A stretch of 64,000 bases of DNA from Saprospiraceae bacterium. Lineage in GTDB: Bacteria > Bacteroidota > Bacteroidia > Chitinophagales > Saprospiraceae. Positions within the stretch are counted from its first letter, which is position 1, and every line of letters begins with the position of its first letter. Below the pieces are notes generated by a model. The model saw only the letters and a list, made by a program, of their open reading frames with translations, was not told the DNA's origin and made no database searches. This document shows, in pieces, positions 36,918 to 46,707 of the stretch. The position numbers were made by a program, and so were the translations under genes. The stretch lies in assembly GCA_020629715.1 (NCBI GenBank), contig JAHDCU010000001.1, positions 558,001 through 622,000 of the forward strand, in the 5' to 3' direction.

Positions 36918-38435
36918 ATGGATTTTAAGCAGATTATTTCTCATTGTAAAGAATATGGTTTCATCTTTCAATCATCGGAGATTTATGATGGTCTCAGTGC
37001 CGTATATGATTATGGTCCTAATGGTGTAGAGCTTAAAAACAATATCAAATCATTTTGGTGGAAAAGCATGGTGCAAATGCATCATAATATAGTCGGTCTT
37101 GACTCAGCAATATTCATGCATCCAAAGACTTGGAAAGCTTCAGGACACGTAGATGCATTCAATGATCCTCTCATCGATAATAAGGACTCCAAAAAGAGAT
37201 ATAGAGCTGATGTATTGATTGAAGAATTTATCGCCAAAGTAGAAGGAAAACTAAACAAAGAAATCACTAAAGCCAGAAAACGTTTTGGTGATAGCTTTGA
37301 TGAAGCGCAATACCGAGCTACCAATGGCCGAGTGATGGGCTATCAAGAAAAAATGGATCGTATCGCTGAGCGATTAGGTACTGCTATGACAGATGGTAAC
37401 CTTGAAGATATCAAAGCTCTGATCGAAGAGCTTGAAATCGCATGTCCAGTCAGTGGTTCTAAAAACTGGACCGATGTGAGACAGTTTAATCTCATGTTCA
37501 ATACTCAACTAGGCAATATTGCTGGAGAAGAAGGTAAGCTGTACTTGCGTCCAGAGACAGCACAAGGTATATTTGTTAATTTCTTAAATGTACAGAAATC
37601 TACCCGTCAGAAAATACCTTTTGGTATAGCACAGATTGGTAAAGCTTTTAGAAATGAGATCGTCGCTCGACAATTCATTTTCCGTATGCGAGAATTTGAG
37701 CAGATGGAAATGCAGTTTTTCGTTCGTCCTGGTGAAGAAATGAAATACTACGAATACTGGAAAGAGACCAGAATGAAATGGCATCAGTCTATCGGTACAC
37801 CAGCTGAGAAACTCCGTTTTCACGATCATGATAATCTTGCGCATTATGCTAATGCAGCAGTAGATATTCAATATGATTTTCCATTTGGATTTAAGGAGCT
37901 AGAAGGTATACACAGCCGTACAGATTTTGACCTTAGTCAGCATCAAGAACTTTCTGGTAAGAAACTTCAGTATTTCGATCCTGAACTCAATGAAAACTAT
38001 GTACCCTATGTAGTAGAGACTTCAATCGGATGCGACCGTATGTTTTTAGCTGCCATTAGTAATGCATTGCAAGAAGAAACAGTACCTGACGCGAAAGGAA
38101 ATGAATCTACTCGTACAGTACTCAAACTACATCCAGCCATTGCACCAGTCAAATGTGCCGTACTTCCACTATTGAAAAATAAGGAAGAACTAACCAAAGC
38201 GGCAACTGATGTATACGATCAGCTAAAGCCTCATTTCCTGACGCAGTATGATGATAAAGATGCAATTGGAAGACGCTATCGTAGACAAGATGCGTTAGGT
38301 ACACCATACTGCATTACGGTGGACTTTGATACACTAGAGGATGGTACTGTTACCATTCGAGACAGAGATAGTCTAAAACAAGACCGTATTAAAATAGAAG
38401 ACTTAAAGTCAACGATTGCGGGTAAACTTGCTTAA
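36918..38435 (+). CDS. glyS: Glycyl-tRNA synthetase, homodimeric (archaeal/eukaryote-type)
   Basis: A 505-residue class II synthetase of the alpha2 type. The insertion between motif 1 and 2 includes PETAQGIFVNFLNV, and motif 2 is GKAFRNEIVARQFIFRMREFEQMEMQFF. The anticodon-binding domain occupies about residues 400-505. It is the single-chain type, not the alpha2beta2 GlyQS type. A canonical promoter precedes it. Confidence 0.96.
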   Translation: MDFKQIISHCKEYGFIFQSSEIYDGLSAVYDYGPNGVELKNNIKSFWWKSMVQMHHNIVGLDSAIFMHPKTWKASGHVDAFNDPLIDNKDSKKRYRADVLIEEFIAKVEGKLNKEITKARKRFGDSFDEAQYRATNGRVMGYQEKMDRIAERLGTAMTDGNLEDIKALIEELEIACPVSGSKNWTDVRQFNLMFNTQLGNIAGEEGKLYLRPETAQGIFVNFLNVQKSTRQKIPFGIAQIGKAFRNEIVARQFIFRMREFEQMEMQFFVRPGEEMKYYEYWKETRMKWHQSIGTPAEKLRFHDHDNLAHYANAAVDIQYDFPFGFKELEGIHSRTDFDLSQHQELSGKKLQYFDPELNENYVPYVVETSIGCDRMFLAAISNALQEETVPDAKGNESTRTVLKLHPAIAPVKCAVLPLLKNKEELTKAATDVYDQLKPHFLTQYDDKDAIGRRYRRQDALGTPYCITVDFDTLEDGTVTIRDRDSLKQDRIKIEDLKSTIAGKLA

Positions 38436-38442
38436 TCATGAT

Positions 38443-39093
38443 ATGAAGCGAAATCCAACAATATTACTTCTACTCATTTGTACTTGCTTACTGTGCCATG
38501 TGCAGCTCAAAAGTCAAAGCGATGACCATATATCTTGGACCTCTATTTCACTGAGCAAGAATATTAATAATGACTGGACCGCAATCATAAAACCTATAAC
38601 TCGTAGAAACAACAACCTCAAGGACTATCAAAACACCTCTATTGATTACTTACTTAGGAGAAAAGTCTCCAAGATGTGGTCTGCTCAAATGATTGGTAGG
38701 ACATGGTTTATGCCGAATGCTGGTAATCGTCAGTTTATCTGGTTTGATGCTTTACAAACCTTAAGTCTAGGTAAGGACTTTTTAATGAAAAATCGATTTC
38801 GCTATCACTTGGCATTAAATATCTACGATCGTATTGATCCTGATTTTATCCGATGGGATGCACAATTCACCTTCAATAAGCCATGGAGAGTAGTTCCATA
38901 CATCAGCCTAGAAACATGGTTTAGAACAGAAGGATTCAATGAAATCCAACGGACCAGATACATTGCAGGATTCAATGCAAAATTAACAGATCGGCTCGGA
39001 TTATCAGCCCAATATTGGCGACAGCAAGAGTATAGAGGCAGCCTACTCAATGATGTCAATATCTGGGTGGTCAACCTGGGCTATAAACTATGA
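38443..39093 (+). CDS. DUF2490-family outer-membrane beta-barrel protein
   Basis: The ATG at 38443 gives 216 residues with a signal peptide; the mature part is beta-rich with repeated W/Y-ended strands (KMWSAQMIGRTWF, RYIAGFNAKLTDRLGLSAQYWR) and ends in a strand finishing Leu, like an 8-12-strand barrel. This resembles DUF2490. It follows glyS closely and overlaps the convergent gene at 39088 by 6 bp. Confidence 0.68.
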   Translation: MKRNPTILLLLICTCLLCHVQLKSQSDDHISWTSISLSKNINNDWTAIIKPITRRNNNLKDYQNTSIDYLLRRKVSKMWSAQMIGRTWFMPNAGNRQFIWFDALQTLSLGKDFLMKNRFRYHLALNIYDRIDPDFIRWDAQFTFNKPWRVVPYISLETWFRTEGFNEIQRTRYIAGFNAKLTDRLGLSAQYWRQQEYRGSLLNDVNIWVVNLGYKL

Positions 39094-39783
39094 TTTTTTA
39101 GCATACTTCCGTTTCATCAACCTGATGATAATCACACCTATCACTGTAGGTAATATCCATGGAATGATCATCACGTAGCCATCGAGGTGCAGCATATTTC
39201 TACCCCCAAACGCTAAAAAAGCTGTGTATGCTGCGATACCTGATACCACCATACCGCTCAGATGCTCGATCAACCAATTACTTTCTCGTCTGATCTTAGC
39301 TAAGGATTTGAATATTTCCAATGATCCTGGAAACCCAATGCCTGAAAAAATATACATAAGCATCGATTCTTCACTTGATGGCAACTGAAGACCGTAAAAG
39401 ACAAGACCAAAAGCACCCAAGAATAATAGGTAGTTACTAATACGTCGGAAAGTCCAATAGATCGAACTAAACTCCTTTTTATTTCTTAAAATGAGATATC
39501 CATGCCATAAGGGATAACCGCTTAGGACCGTGAGATAACCCAAAAAAGCTGCGCTTGGATAATTCCCTAGACATAGATTATTGATACAGAGTAAGCCGGC
39601 AGATACCAACGTTATAGTCATAAGTACTACATACCAAAAACCCACTTTATTATGAATTTTAGATCCTTTCTTGGTTAACACTGGTATCCAAAAAAGTATA
39701 AGACTAATAGATCCCGCTATGATGTGTAAGGGTAATAAAATGCTGTGAATCGCTTGCATATTGTAAGTATTTGACCCAAACAT
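39088..39783 (-). CDS. Multi-pass membrane protein (DUF2306-like)
   Basis: A 231-residue protein with about seven hydrophobic segments. The N-terminus (LLPLHIIAGSISLILFW, then KIHNKVGFWYV) carries the paired histidines seen in DUF2306-like proteins, suggestive of heme or metal binding within the membrane. The ATG at 39759 (MQAIHSILL) is a plausible alternative start. It is downstream of the LytTR regulator gene, and the gap between them holds four 20-bp-spaced repeats, so it is the likely LytTR target. Confidence 0.65.
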   Translation of the reverse strand: MFGSNTYNMQAIHSILLPLHIIAGSISLILFWIPVLTKKGSKIHNKVGFWYVVLMTITLVSAGLLCINNLCLGNYPSAAFLGYLTVLSGYPLWHGYLILRNKKEFSSIYWTFRRISNYLLFLGAFGLVFYGLQLPSSEESMLMYIFSGIGFPGSLEIFKSLAKIRRESNWLIEHLSGMVVSGIAAYTAFLAFGGRNMLHLDGYVMIIPWILPTVIGVIIIRLMKRKYAKKS

Positions 39784-39821
39784 AAGTGGGTTATGCGAAG
39801 CATCATAATTACTGGTATCAG

Positions 39822-39888
39822 TGTCAAGCTAAATGGACGAATATCAAGGTAAAGTGCTATATGGCAAGACTTTGGGACGAATGTCAAG
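39822..39888 (-). promoter_or_regulatory. Four direct repeats at exact 20-bp spacing
   Basis: The word TGTCAAG or a one-to-two-base variant starts at 39822, 39842, 39862 and 39882. Copies at 39842 and 39882 lie within 14-mers (GGACGAATnTCAAG) matching at 13 of 14. Read on the minus strand the unit is CTTGACATTCGTCC-like. It occupies the whole 100-bp gap upstream of the membrane gene and touches the stop of the LytTR gene. Tandem sites two helix turns apart are how LytTR domains bind DNA. Confidence 0.6.
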
Positions 39889-40726
39889 CAAGTTTTTGTC
39901 TTATCACAGGTATATATTTACGAGATACTGGGATAAGATCAGCAGCAGTATCTAGCTTAAGACGAAGCCCTTGAGCATTACCTGAAACCTCCTCAATTTT
40001 ACCCGTATTTATGATAAAAGATCGATGACATCTAATTATATCCTTATCACATATCTCAATTTCAAGATTTTTAAAAACCTGTCGAAATTTGCATTGCTGT
40101 AATGAATTCTCTTTTGAATAAGATATGGTTACATAATTATGCTGAGCTTCTGCATATAAGAAGTCTTCACTCGAAATTTCCAAAGCAATACCCCCTTCAG
40201 CATCCTTAATCTTTAAGATCCTATCCTGTCTGGTAATATGAGGTATGATTAAGTCTTTAGATATATTTTCATATCTAAGTCTATTCCTAACTACTCTGAT
40301 GCTTCCTATGAAAATCAATGGAAAAATACTGAGTAAAAATGTCGAAAATAGCATCGAAACAAACCCTATTACGCCTCCCAGATCACGATATAGCATCTTG
40401 ATATAAACGTAGTTGGCAATAGCAATCACTAATATAGTCGCTAATGTAGAAAGCAGCCATTTCCAAAATATCCAGCTATCTAGATCTTCACGAATCCCAA
40501 GAGCACCTGTTACTACCTTAATAAATATGATAACTAGAAAAGTAATCAACCCAAATCCAAGGCATACCACCCAAGTCTCGTGGCCTGCATTTTCGAGATT
40601 GAATGGTTTAAAGACATACAAGAAAGAAGCAATGAATGCTCCAATCAATAAAGCACTCTTCCATTTATCCGTATCCTGAGAATCTGGAAATGGTTGGTTG
40701 AGGAATTGAATCAATTGGGATAACAT
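39884..40726 (-). CDS. Membrane-anchored LytTR transcriptional regulator
   Basis: A 280-residue protein with four TM segments (about 23-40, 51-73, 86-109, 118-141) and a C-terminal LytTR DNA-binding domain (about 180-280: EDFLYAEAQHNYVTISY, KFRQVFKNLEIEI, RCHRSFIINTGKIEEV, IPVSRKYIPVIRQKL). There is no receiver domain, so the signal is sensed directly or by partners in the membrane. An 8-bp tandem repeat lies 140-207 bp upstream, and candidate operator repeats lie at its 3' end. Confidence 0.88.
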   Translation of the reverse strand: MLSQLIQFLNQPFPDSQDTDKWKSALLIGAFIASFLYVFKPFNLENAGHETWVVCLGFGLITFLVIIFIKVVTGALGIREDLDSWIFWKWLLSTLATILVIAIANYVYIKMLYRDLGGVIGFVSMLFSTFLLSIFPLIFIGSIRVVRNRLRYENISKDLIIPHITRQDRILKIKDAEGGIALEISSEDFLYAEAQHNYVTISYSKENSLQQCKFRQVFKNLEIEICDKDIIRCHRSFIINTGKIEEVSGNAQGLRLKLDTAADLIPVSRKYIPVIRQKLA

Positions 40727-40865
40727 ACTCTAATGTAATGATTTAGATGATCTTTGACTCTAGAGGCGTGGATGTTAGATGTTAGATTAGTTACAAATCT
40801 CCAAATGGATTGAAAGACCGCCATGTTCGATTTCTCATATCTGTGGTTGCCATGAATCCTTGACT

Positions 40866-40933
40866 CCCTGTAACCCCCCGTAACCCTGTTACCCTGTAAC
40901 CCTGTAACCCTGTAACCCTGTAACCCTGTAACC
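40866..40933. repeat. Octanucleotide tandem repeat (CCCTGTAA)n
   Basis: Five perfect, back-to-back CCCTGTAA units run from 40892 to 40931, preceded by degenerate units CCCTGTTA, CCCCGTAA and another CCCTGTAA. The array is between the photolyase stop (40945) and the LytTR start (40726). Such microsatellites change copy number by slippage and could alter spacing in the LytTR promoter. Confidence 0.85.
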
Positions 40934-40944
40934 GAATATACCCA

Positions 40945-42399
40945 TCACACCACCCTATTCGGCACTGTATGCTTTTTTAAAATACGATACGACTCTTTTT
41001 TGACTTTGGGATGTTTTCTATGACTCCATATTTTGTCTCTAGCAGCTCTACCTGCTTCCTCTAGATTGAGTATGGGTCGATAATAATCCCTGTCCAAATC
41101 AAAATCATACATCTGCTGTTCCATGGGAGTCATAAGATGAGGCTCATGAATAAACTCCATCGGTATAGCTTGTAACTCTGGCACCCATTTTTTAATAAAT
41201 ATACCTTGGGGGTCATGATCTTGTGATTGCTTTACAGGGTTATACATTCTCACGGTATTGATTCCTGTAACTCCTGCCTGCATTTGCACTTGCGGGTAAT
41301 GGATACCTGGTTCGAAATCCAAGAATTGTCTGCCTAACCAAACTGCTCCCTCTTTCCAATGCTGCCACATATGATGCGTTAAAAAAGAGATCAACATAGC
41401 CCTCATTCTAAAATTAATCCAACCTGTAGCAATGACACATCGCATATTGGCATCAACCATAGGGAATCCTGTTTTACCAAACCTCCAAGCATCAAATGCT
41501 TCTCGATCATCAGATTTTGCTAACGCATCGTATCCTGTATTTACATTTTCAAACTCCATTCGGTCTTCCATCTCAAACTTCTGGATAAAGTGGCAATGCC
41601 AACGTAATCTTGCAGAAAAGAAATTAAGCTGTTTACGATTTTCGCCTGCTTTCTGCGCTTGATAAACTTGCCTCATACTTAGGTTTCCATAAGCTATGTA
41701 AGGACTCAATCGACTGCACGACTTTCTACTTTGGGTAGGTTTAGATATATGATACGAATAAGATTTACTACGTTCTTTGACAAAAGAATCCAAGTATCGT
41801 TGTGCCATAAAGATTCCACCAATTTGTCTATCAGATAATAGATTATTGACCTGAGGTAAATCAGCCTCATACCCATTAATCTTAAGCTCAGCTAGTCTTA
41901 TTCCTAACTGCTGTATGCTACATATATAGGTGTTTTGAGCCATATAAGTGTACCAAGCTTTGCGCCAGTCTTTTCTATTTCGTCTGCCTCGGTGTATCCC
42001 ATTACTTTGATATTCTAGCCACTTTACTTTGTTTTGTTTGCACCATTTAGCAACAAGTTTATCGCGATCATAAGTTACTTTAAGCCCAGTTTCTTCATGA
42101 CTCATTATTGATTTGATCATAAACTGGCTCTTCAAAGTTGAAAATACATTGATCACCTCATCGGTATAGATATGAACTTTGCCTCCATAAGGTATTAGTA
42201 TCTGATTAATATCGCGTAAAGACTCTATTACAAACTGTGTATGACGATCATCCCAGTGTGGATCGCTCATAATGGATGGCTCGAAACAATACAATAATAA
42301 AAACGGAATATCGCTTTTCATCGCTTCATGAATAGCTTGATGATCTTGAAAACGAAGATCCCTTTTTAGCCATACTATATTGATAGGAGTTTTTGTCAA
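40945..42399 (-). CDS. Photolyase/cryptochrome-family flavoprotein
   Basis: A 484-residue protein with the N-terminal alpha/beta domain ([18 protein letters not shown]) and a C-terminal FAD domain including [43 protein letters not shown] and the [11 protein letters not shown]...[19 protein letters not shown] segment. The last differs from the classic class I CPD photolyase (which reads as a DAQPY/F version), so it belongs to a divergent bacterial cryptochrome/photolyase branch; DNA-repair activity is likely but not certain. Confidence 0.85.
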   Translation of the reverse strand: MTKTPINIVWLKRDLRFQDHQAIHEAMKSDIPFLLLYCFEPSIMSDPHWDDRHTQFVIESLRDINQILIPYGGKVHIYTDEVINVFSTLKSQFMIKSIMSHEETGLKVTYDRDKLVAKWCKQNKVKWLEYQSNGIHRGRRNRKDWRKAWYTYMAQNTYICSIQQLGIRLAELKINGYEADLPQVNNLLSDRQIGGIFMAQRYLDSFVKERSKSYSYHISKPTQSRKSCSRLSPYIAYGNLSMRQVYQAQKAGENRKQLNFFSARLRWHCHFIQKFEMEDRMEFENVNTGYDALAKSDDREAFDAWRFGKTGFPMVDANMRCVIATGWINFRMRAMLISFLTHHMWQHWKEGAVWLGRQFLDFEPGIHYPQVQMQAGVTGINTVRMYNPVKQSQDHDPQGIFIKKWVPELQAIPMEFIHEPHLMTPMEQQMYDFDLDRDYYRPILNLEEAGRAARDKIWSHRKHPKVKKESYRILKKHTVPNRVV

Positions 42400-42577
42400 T
42401 ATTACTTTTTAAAATGAAAATCACATTTCTACTTGAACACTATATCACGGCTAGTACTCTATCATGCAACACTAAAATTACAGTCGTTAACTAAGCTATA
42501 ATCTTTTTATCAAAATCACGAGCACTTATAGGAAGTATAATAGTCATATCGTACTAGAGAAACCCAACGAAGTTTAA

Positions 42578-45226
42578 TTAAAAATCTATTCTCCAACTTA
42601 TATTGATGGTTCGAGCTAAGAGGTCAGCCTCATTTCCGATAACACTATTAAAGGGAAGATCATCGCTATTGGTAAAAGTAGATACTACATTTTGAACGTA
42701 CTCCACATTGTTTCTATTGAGGGTATTGAATACTCCTAGAGATATACTGTGTTGTGAAGATTTATAGCTAAAAGATCTAGCGATGCTAAGATCTAAACGA
42801 TAGTAGTTGGGCAGATATCTAAATCTCGTATCTTTTGATTGATCACTGATATTATCATTTTTGCCGATACGTCTTACGTCCGTATACGGTCTTCCACTGG
42901 TAAAGACTATGTTAGAACCAAAGCTCCAATCTGACAGGCTTATCGAATTAATAAATTTGAGTTGATGCCTTCGATCATCTTCGGTTGGTAAATAATTGTT
43001 CCGATCTATTTCTTTATACCGATGCACTACCTCGCTCAATGTGTAAGCAAGCTGTCCTTGATACTTTCTATAATTTAAACTAAACATGACATCCATACCT
43101 TGACTGAGTCCTTCTCCTACAAATAGTTGGTATTGTTGAGCCTCATTTTCTTCATTGGGTTTTGCTGGATTGATCGCTGCAAACTCCAGAGCACCATTTA
43201 TGTCTTTTCTATAAAGCTCTATGTCTAACGACCACAAGCGCCCTGAGTATCCACCACCTATCATATAATTATCTGAACTGAGTACAGGAATACTTTGATC
43301 ACCCGCATAGATCCACATACTATTGGTCTCTCCTTGGTATTCATAGTACAATTTCCTGATAAACTGCTGTGTTTTAGTCCAAGCTCCTTTGAGGTAAATA
43401 CCTGATGAAAACATATAATTAAGAAATCCCCTCGGAGACATATAATACGCATCCATTCCAGAATAATATAGCTGCTTGATACCTAGTCCAGCGGTAAATC
43501 CATCTGCGATCTGCCATGATACTTGTCCATATGTATTCCACTCAAAAGGATCGTCGGAACCAGCAAAAGCTATCGATTTGTTTTCTAAAAACTCAAAACT
43601 TATATCGTAAATCTTGAAACTTGACCCTAATGAAAATTTAAAGTTCCCGTAATCTAGACGAAAGTCTGCCTGCATACCTGAATCTTGAAGCTCATTATCT
43701 TGATCAGTTTCAAAATTTCGATCTTCTGGTGTTTCATTACCCCCTGATGATAGCATTTTCACTTTTCTAATGCTGAGATCTATATTTTGATTTTGCTGAA
43801 AGAATGAATTATAAGCACTTAAACTCGCAGAAAAATTATCAGAGGGATAGAAATTATAGTTTATTCCTAGAGCACTGCTGCCCCAAGACTCGTCATTATT
43901 AGCTGTTAGCCGTAGAGATTTGTCTTTATCTTCTCTTATGGTGCTAGAATAGATATTAGATAACTGATCATGGCTCCTAAAGTAATTGAGTTCGATGCTA
44001 TGAGCGGTCCTAAAATCATATCTCAACTTTGCGTTGGTATCATAAAACCTAAACTCGGGACTACTATTTAAATTACTCACATTAGAGGCAAGCGATTGTA
44101 CGAGCAACTCTCCCGATGAGCGTTCACCTATGGTATTAAATTGTGAGTTAGATACATTGTGATGCGTCCTACGGCCTGCAAAATCAAGCGATAAACCATC
44201 AGATAGTTTTGTTGATAATACAACTCCTGTAGTCAATAAATTAGCATTGAGTTTAAGCTTATGATCTGCAGTGTCTTTAGCGTCCCGCTTTATATCTACA
44301 AGACCCGATATCTTACAATCATACTGTATAGGTGATAGATTTTTGTACACATCGACTTGATTAAAATAATCAACATTGAAAACACCAAAGACACCATAGT
44401 AGTGATTATTGTAATAGATAGGCATTCCATCCATTACGATTTGTGTTTCATCCGTATTACCACCTCTTATTTTGATCTCTGTATTACTATCATCCGCCGC
44501 GTAGATGCCTGGTAGCATTTGTAGTTGTCGATTTAAATCTGTACCTGATAGAGATGAAGTAATCCCTTGTAGGAGCTTATTATCAATCTTTATAGCTTGA
44601 CCCGATATAGCTGCTTTGACCAGTCCTTCTTTATCTTTTATAATGATTTCCTCTAATCGTGGAGTACCTTTTGATAGTTGAACAACAATAGGCTTAGTAT
44701 CAAGATCTTCGATTTTATATCGTTCTGGTTGCAAGCCTACATAATCAATAACTAGATATTGCGACCTATGTGAATTGGGGATTTCTAATTCGAATATTCC
44801 GTTTCTGTTACTATAAGTACCTATAGTTGTATTCTCGATATACACAGCTGCATACTCTAAATAGGATGATTCTCCTTTGAGGCTTACCTGCCCTTTTAAA
44901 ACTAGATGTTCATCTGCTAGCTCAGCACTAGATACTTCCTGCCGAAGTAAGATATCTTTTTCGTGATACACATACTCGATTTGTTTGGTCTCAAGAAACT
45001 GGAGCACTTCCTCTATCGAATCAAACGAATCATTTATACTTACTCGTTGAAGACGCAATGATGTCGCTGGGTACGAAAAACGAACACCAAAGTTGTTTTC
45101 TATAGACTCAACAAACTCGTCAAGACCACAATTATTGCACGAAAATGTCATCTCATCTCCGATCACTTGCTGAGCGGATGCACTAGAGCATATTGTAAAA
45201 ATAGCTAATATGATGAGTTGCTTCAA
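42578..45226 (-). CDS. TonB-dependent receptor with STN and carboxypeptidase-D-like domains
   Basis: An 882-residue outer-membrane receptor. After the signal peptide (about 1-19) comes an STN domain (about 25-95; FSCNNCGLDEFVESIENNF) that signals to FecR, a CarboxypepD_reg-like beta-sandwich (about 110-190), a plug (about 205-320; LPGIYAADDSNTEIKIRGGNTDETQIVMDGMPIY) and a barrel ending ISWRIDF. The STN-plus-FecR-plus-sigma arrangement is that of FecA-like transducers. Ligand is unknown. The operon's sigma gene is interrupted (46939). Confidence 0.92.
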   Translation of the reverse strand: MKQLIILAIFTICSSASAQQVIGDEMTFSCNNCGLDEFVESIENNFGVRFSYPATSLRLQRVSINDSFDSIEEVLQFLETKQIEYVYHEKDILLRQEVSSAELADEHLVLKGQVSLKGESSYLEYAAVYIENTTIGTYSNRNGIFELEIPNSHRSQYLVIDYVGLQPERYKIEDLDTKPIVVQLSKGTPRLEEIIIKDKEGLVKAAISGQAIKIDNKLLQGITSSLSGTDLNRQLQMLPGIYAADDSNTEIKIRGGNTDETQIVMDGMPIYYNNHYYGVFGVFNVDYFNQVDVYKNLSPIQYDCKISGLVDIKRDAKDTADHKLKLNANLLTTGVVLSTKLSDGLSLDFAGRRTHHNVSNSQFNTIGERSSGELLVQSLASNVSNLNSSPEFRFYDTNAKLRYDFRTAHSIELNYFRSHDQLSNIYSSTIREDKDKSLRLTANNDESWGSSALGINYNFYPSDNFSASLSAYNSFFQQNQNIDLSIRKVKMLSSGGNETPEDRNFETDQDNELQDSGMQADFRLDYGNFKFSLGSSFKIYDISFEFLENKSIAFAGSDDPFEWNTYGQVSWQIADGFTAGLGIKQLYYSGMDAYYMSPRGFLNYMFSSGIYLKGAWTKTQQFIRKLYYEYQGETNSMWIYAGDQSIPVLSSDNYMIGGGYSGRLWSLDIELYRKDINGALEFAAINPAKPNEENEAQQYQLFVGEGLSQGMDVMFSLNYRKYQGQLAYTLSEVVHRYKEIDRNNYLPTEDDRRHQLKFINSISLSDWSFGSNIVFTSGRPYTDVRRIGKNDNISDQSKDTRFRYLPNYYRLDLSIARSFSYKSSQHSISLGVFNTLNRNNVEYVQNVVSTFTNSDDLPFNSVIGNEADLLARTINISWRIDF

Positions 45227-45268
45227 AGTGTCGATATATTCTTTTTAGAAATACGAAAGATTTTGTCA

Positions 45269-46243
45269 CTACCTTATGATAATGCTATCATTCCGCTCAT
45301 AATATTCCAAGTTTAACGGCCATAAGACAGCTTTTAGCGCGATGTCTTTATCCTTTTTATTGAATTGCCCGGTATATCGCATGGTATCGTATTGAATGGG
45401 AAGCTCAATATTGACTTTCCAAACTCGCTCTATATCTTGGAGTACATAACTTAACAACTTATCCTGATAGTGGTATTCACCAAATCGCCAAGATCCTCTA
45501 GCCTGTTGATTTTGAATATCAGACTGGGTAGTTACTTTATGATCTATGGCATAGAGCGTCATACCTGGAGTAAGTAATACAATAGTATCCTCAGTAGAGA
45601 CTCTTACTTTACCCGTCTCACAACTCACTTCTAATCTCTGATTTCTAGCATACACATTGAAGGTAGTACCTAATACACTGACCTCTCCATAGTCAGTCTC
45701 GACTACAAAGGATGCTCCTTTTTCAACATCAAAAAATGCTTCACCGTCAAGCTCTACTCGCTTATCATCAGACCAACCTGCCTTTTTATATTGGAATATA
45801 GTATTCGCATTGCTATATACTTCTGATCCATCAGGTAGTTCCGTCACGGTCGTGGCACTTGCATACGTTTTAACAACCTTATAATCTGTATTGAATACCG
45901 TGAAATATAACACCAATGCAATCATTGCAGCTGCCATATAAGGTATGGTTCTGCTGTAGATGCTCTTTGACTTAGGTATATCAGTCTCTGATATTATTGC
46001 CTCCCAGATCTTTTCCTGTGCATCTTTGGGTTTTGGTAAATCGTCAAACTTGAGGTTTAGGATAAGTGCTTGAGCTTCTTCAACCGAAGATCGTTTTTCT
46101 GGATGATCCTTTAAAAAAGACTCCCAAATCGCTGAATGACTATTATCACCTCTAGTCCATGCAATAAATGACTCATCCGCTACAAAATCTGTGATCGTAT
46201 ATTGTAAATATTTATCCATCCATTCAGTAATTAAATAGTTCAT
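45269..46243 (-). CDS. fecR: FecR-family anti-sigma factor
   Basis: A 324-residue membrane regulator: a cytoplasmic N-terminal part (about 1-95), one TM segment (about 104-120), a FecR domain (about 125-215; TELPDGSEVYSNANTIFQY, GEAFFDVEKG, VSVLGTTFNVYA) and a C-terminal DUF4974/STN-like end (about 245-324). It should pass the receptor's signal to the sigma factor. It overlaps the metalloprotease lipoprotein gene by 20 bp and starts the pair with the receptor. Confidence 0.9.
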   Translation of the reverse strand: MNYLITEWMDKYLQYTITDFVADESFIAWTRGDNSHSAIWESFLKDHPEKRSSVEEAQALILNLKFDDLPKPKDAQEKIWEAIISETDIPKSKSIYSRTIPYMAAAMIALVLYFTVFNTDYKVVKTYASATTVTELPDGSEVYSNANTIFQYKKAGWSDDKRVELDGEAFFDVEKGASFVVETDYGEVSVLGTTFNVYARNQRLEVSCETGKVRVSTEDTIVLLTPGMTLYAIDHKVTTQSDIQNQQARGSWRFGEYHYQDKLLSYVLQDIERVWKVNIELPIQYDTMRYTGQFNKKDKDIALKAVLWPLNLEYYERNDSIIIR

Positions 46244-46682
46244 CTAAAAGTTGTAGCCGAGTATTCTCAGCATACTGCAAGATACAGCCCTGCTCCCCAC
46301 TCTGCATTATACTTGTACATACGCCAGATTCGTCTGCATTATTATCATGAGATCTGCCTAGAACACAATGACCAAGCTCATGAAATACAAGATATTCCTT
46401 TTGAAAAGCATCTAAATTATTCCATCTGATCCGATCTATAACCACCTCATGATCACCACTGGCGTATGATCTACACTGACCCACGACACCTGCTCCTTCG
46501 ATATCTATGATGAATCCACTTACTTGAGCTAGTTCCTCTGTAATATCGACATGTCGTAATGCCGCCTCGTATTCGAATGCTTGGAAGTAAGATTCCAACT
46601 CAGCATCGAGAAAATATTCAAAAGCGTCTTCACAGCTAAAGAGCGTGATACTAATGGTGAAAATTATAATAAGCTTCTTCAT
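46224..46682 (-). CDS. Lipoprotein with metzincin-like HExxH zinc motif
   Basis: A 152-residue lipoprotein (lipobox Cys at residue 17, LFSCED). Zinc-protease features are HELGHCVLGRSH (about residues 101-112) and a likely Met-turn CTSIMQSG (about 122-129). His-to-third-His spacing is one residue longer than in classical HEXXHXXGXXH metzincins. It sits between the split sigma factor and fecR and overlaps fecR by 20 bp, so it is co-translated with the signalling operon. A role in cutting FecR or the receptor is inference. Confidence 0.7.
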   Translation of the reverse strand: MKKLIIIFTISITLFSCEDAFEYFLDAELESYFQAFEYEAALRHVDITEELAQVSGFIIDIEGAGVVGQCRSYASGDHEVVIDRIRWNNLDAFQKEYLVFHELGHCVLGRSHDNNADESGVCTSIMQSGEQGCILQYAENTRLQLLDELFNY

Positions 46683-46707
46683 GGTAACTTTTTATCATAT
46701 AAGTAGC

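Noticed and set aside
40866-40933. Possible CRISPR or telomere-like array
   Set aside because: Units are 8 bp, contiguous and without spacers, so it is a microsatellite; no cas genes or linear-replicon features are nearby.
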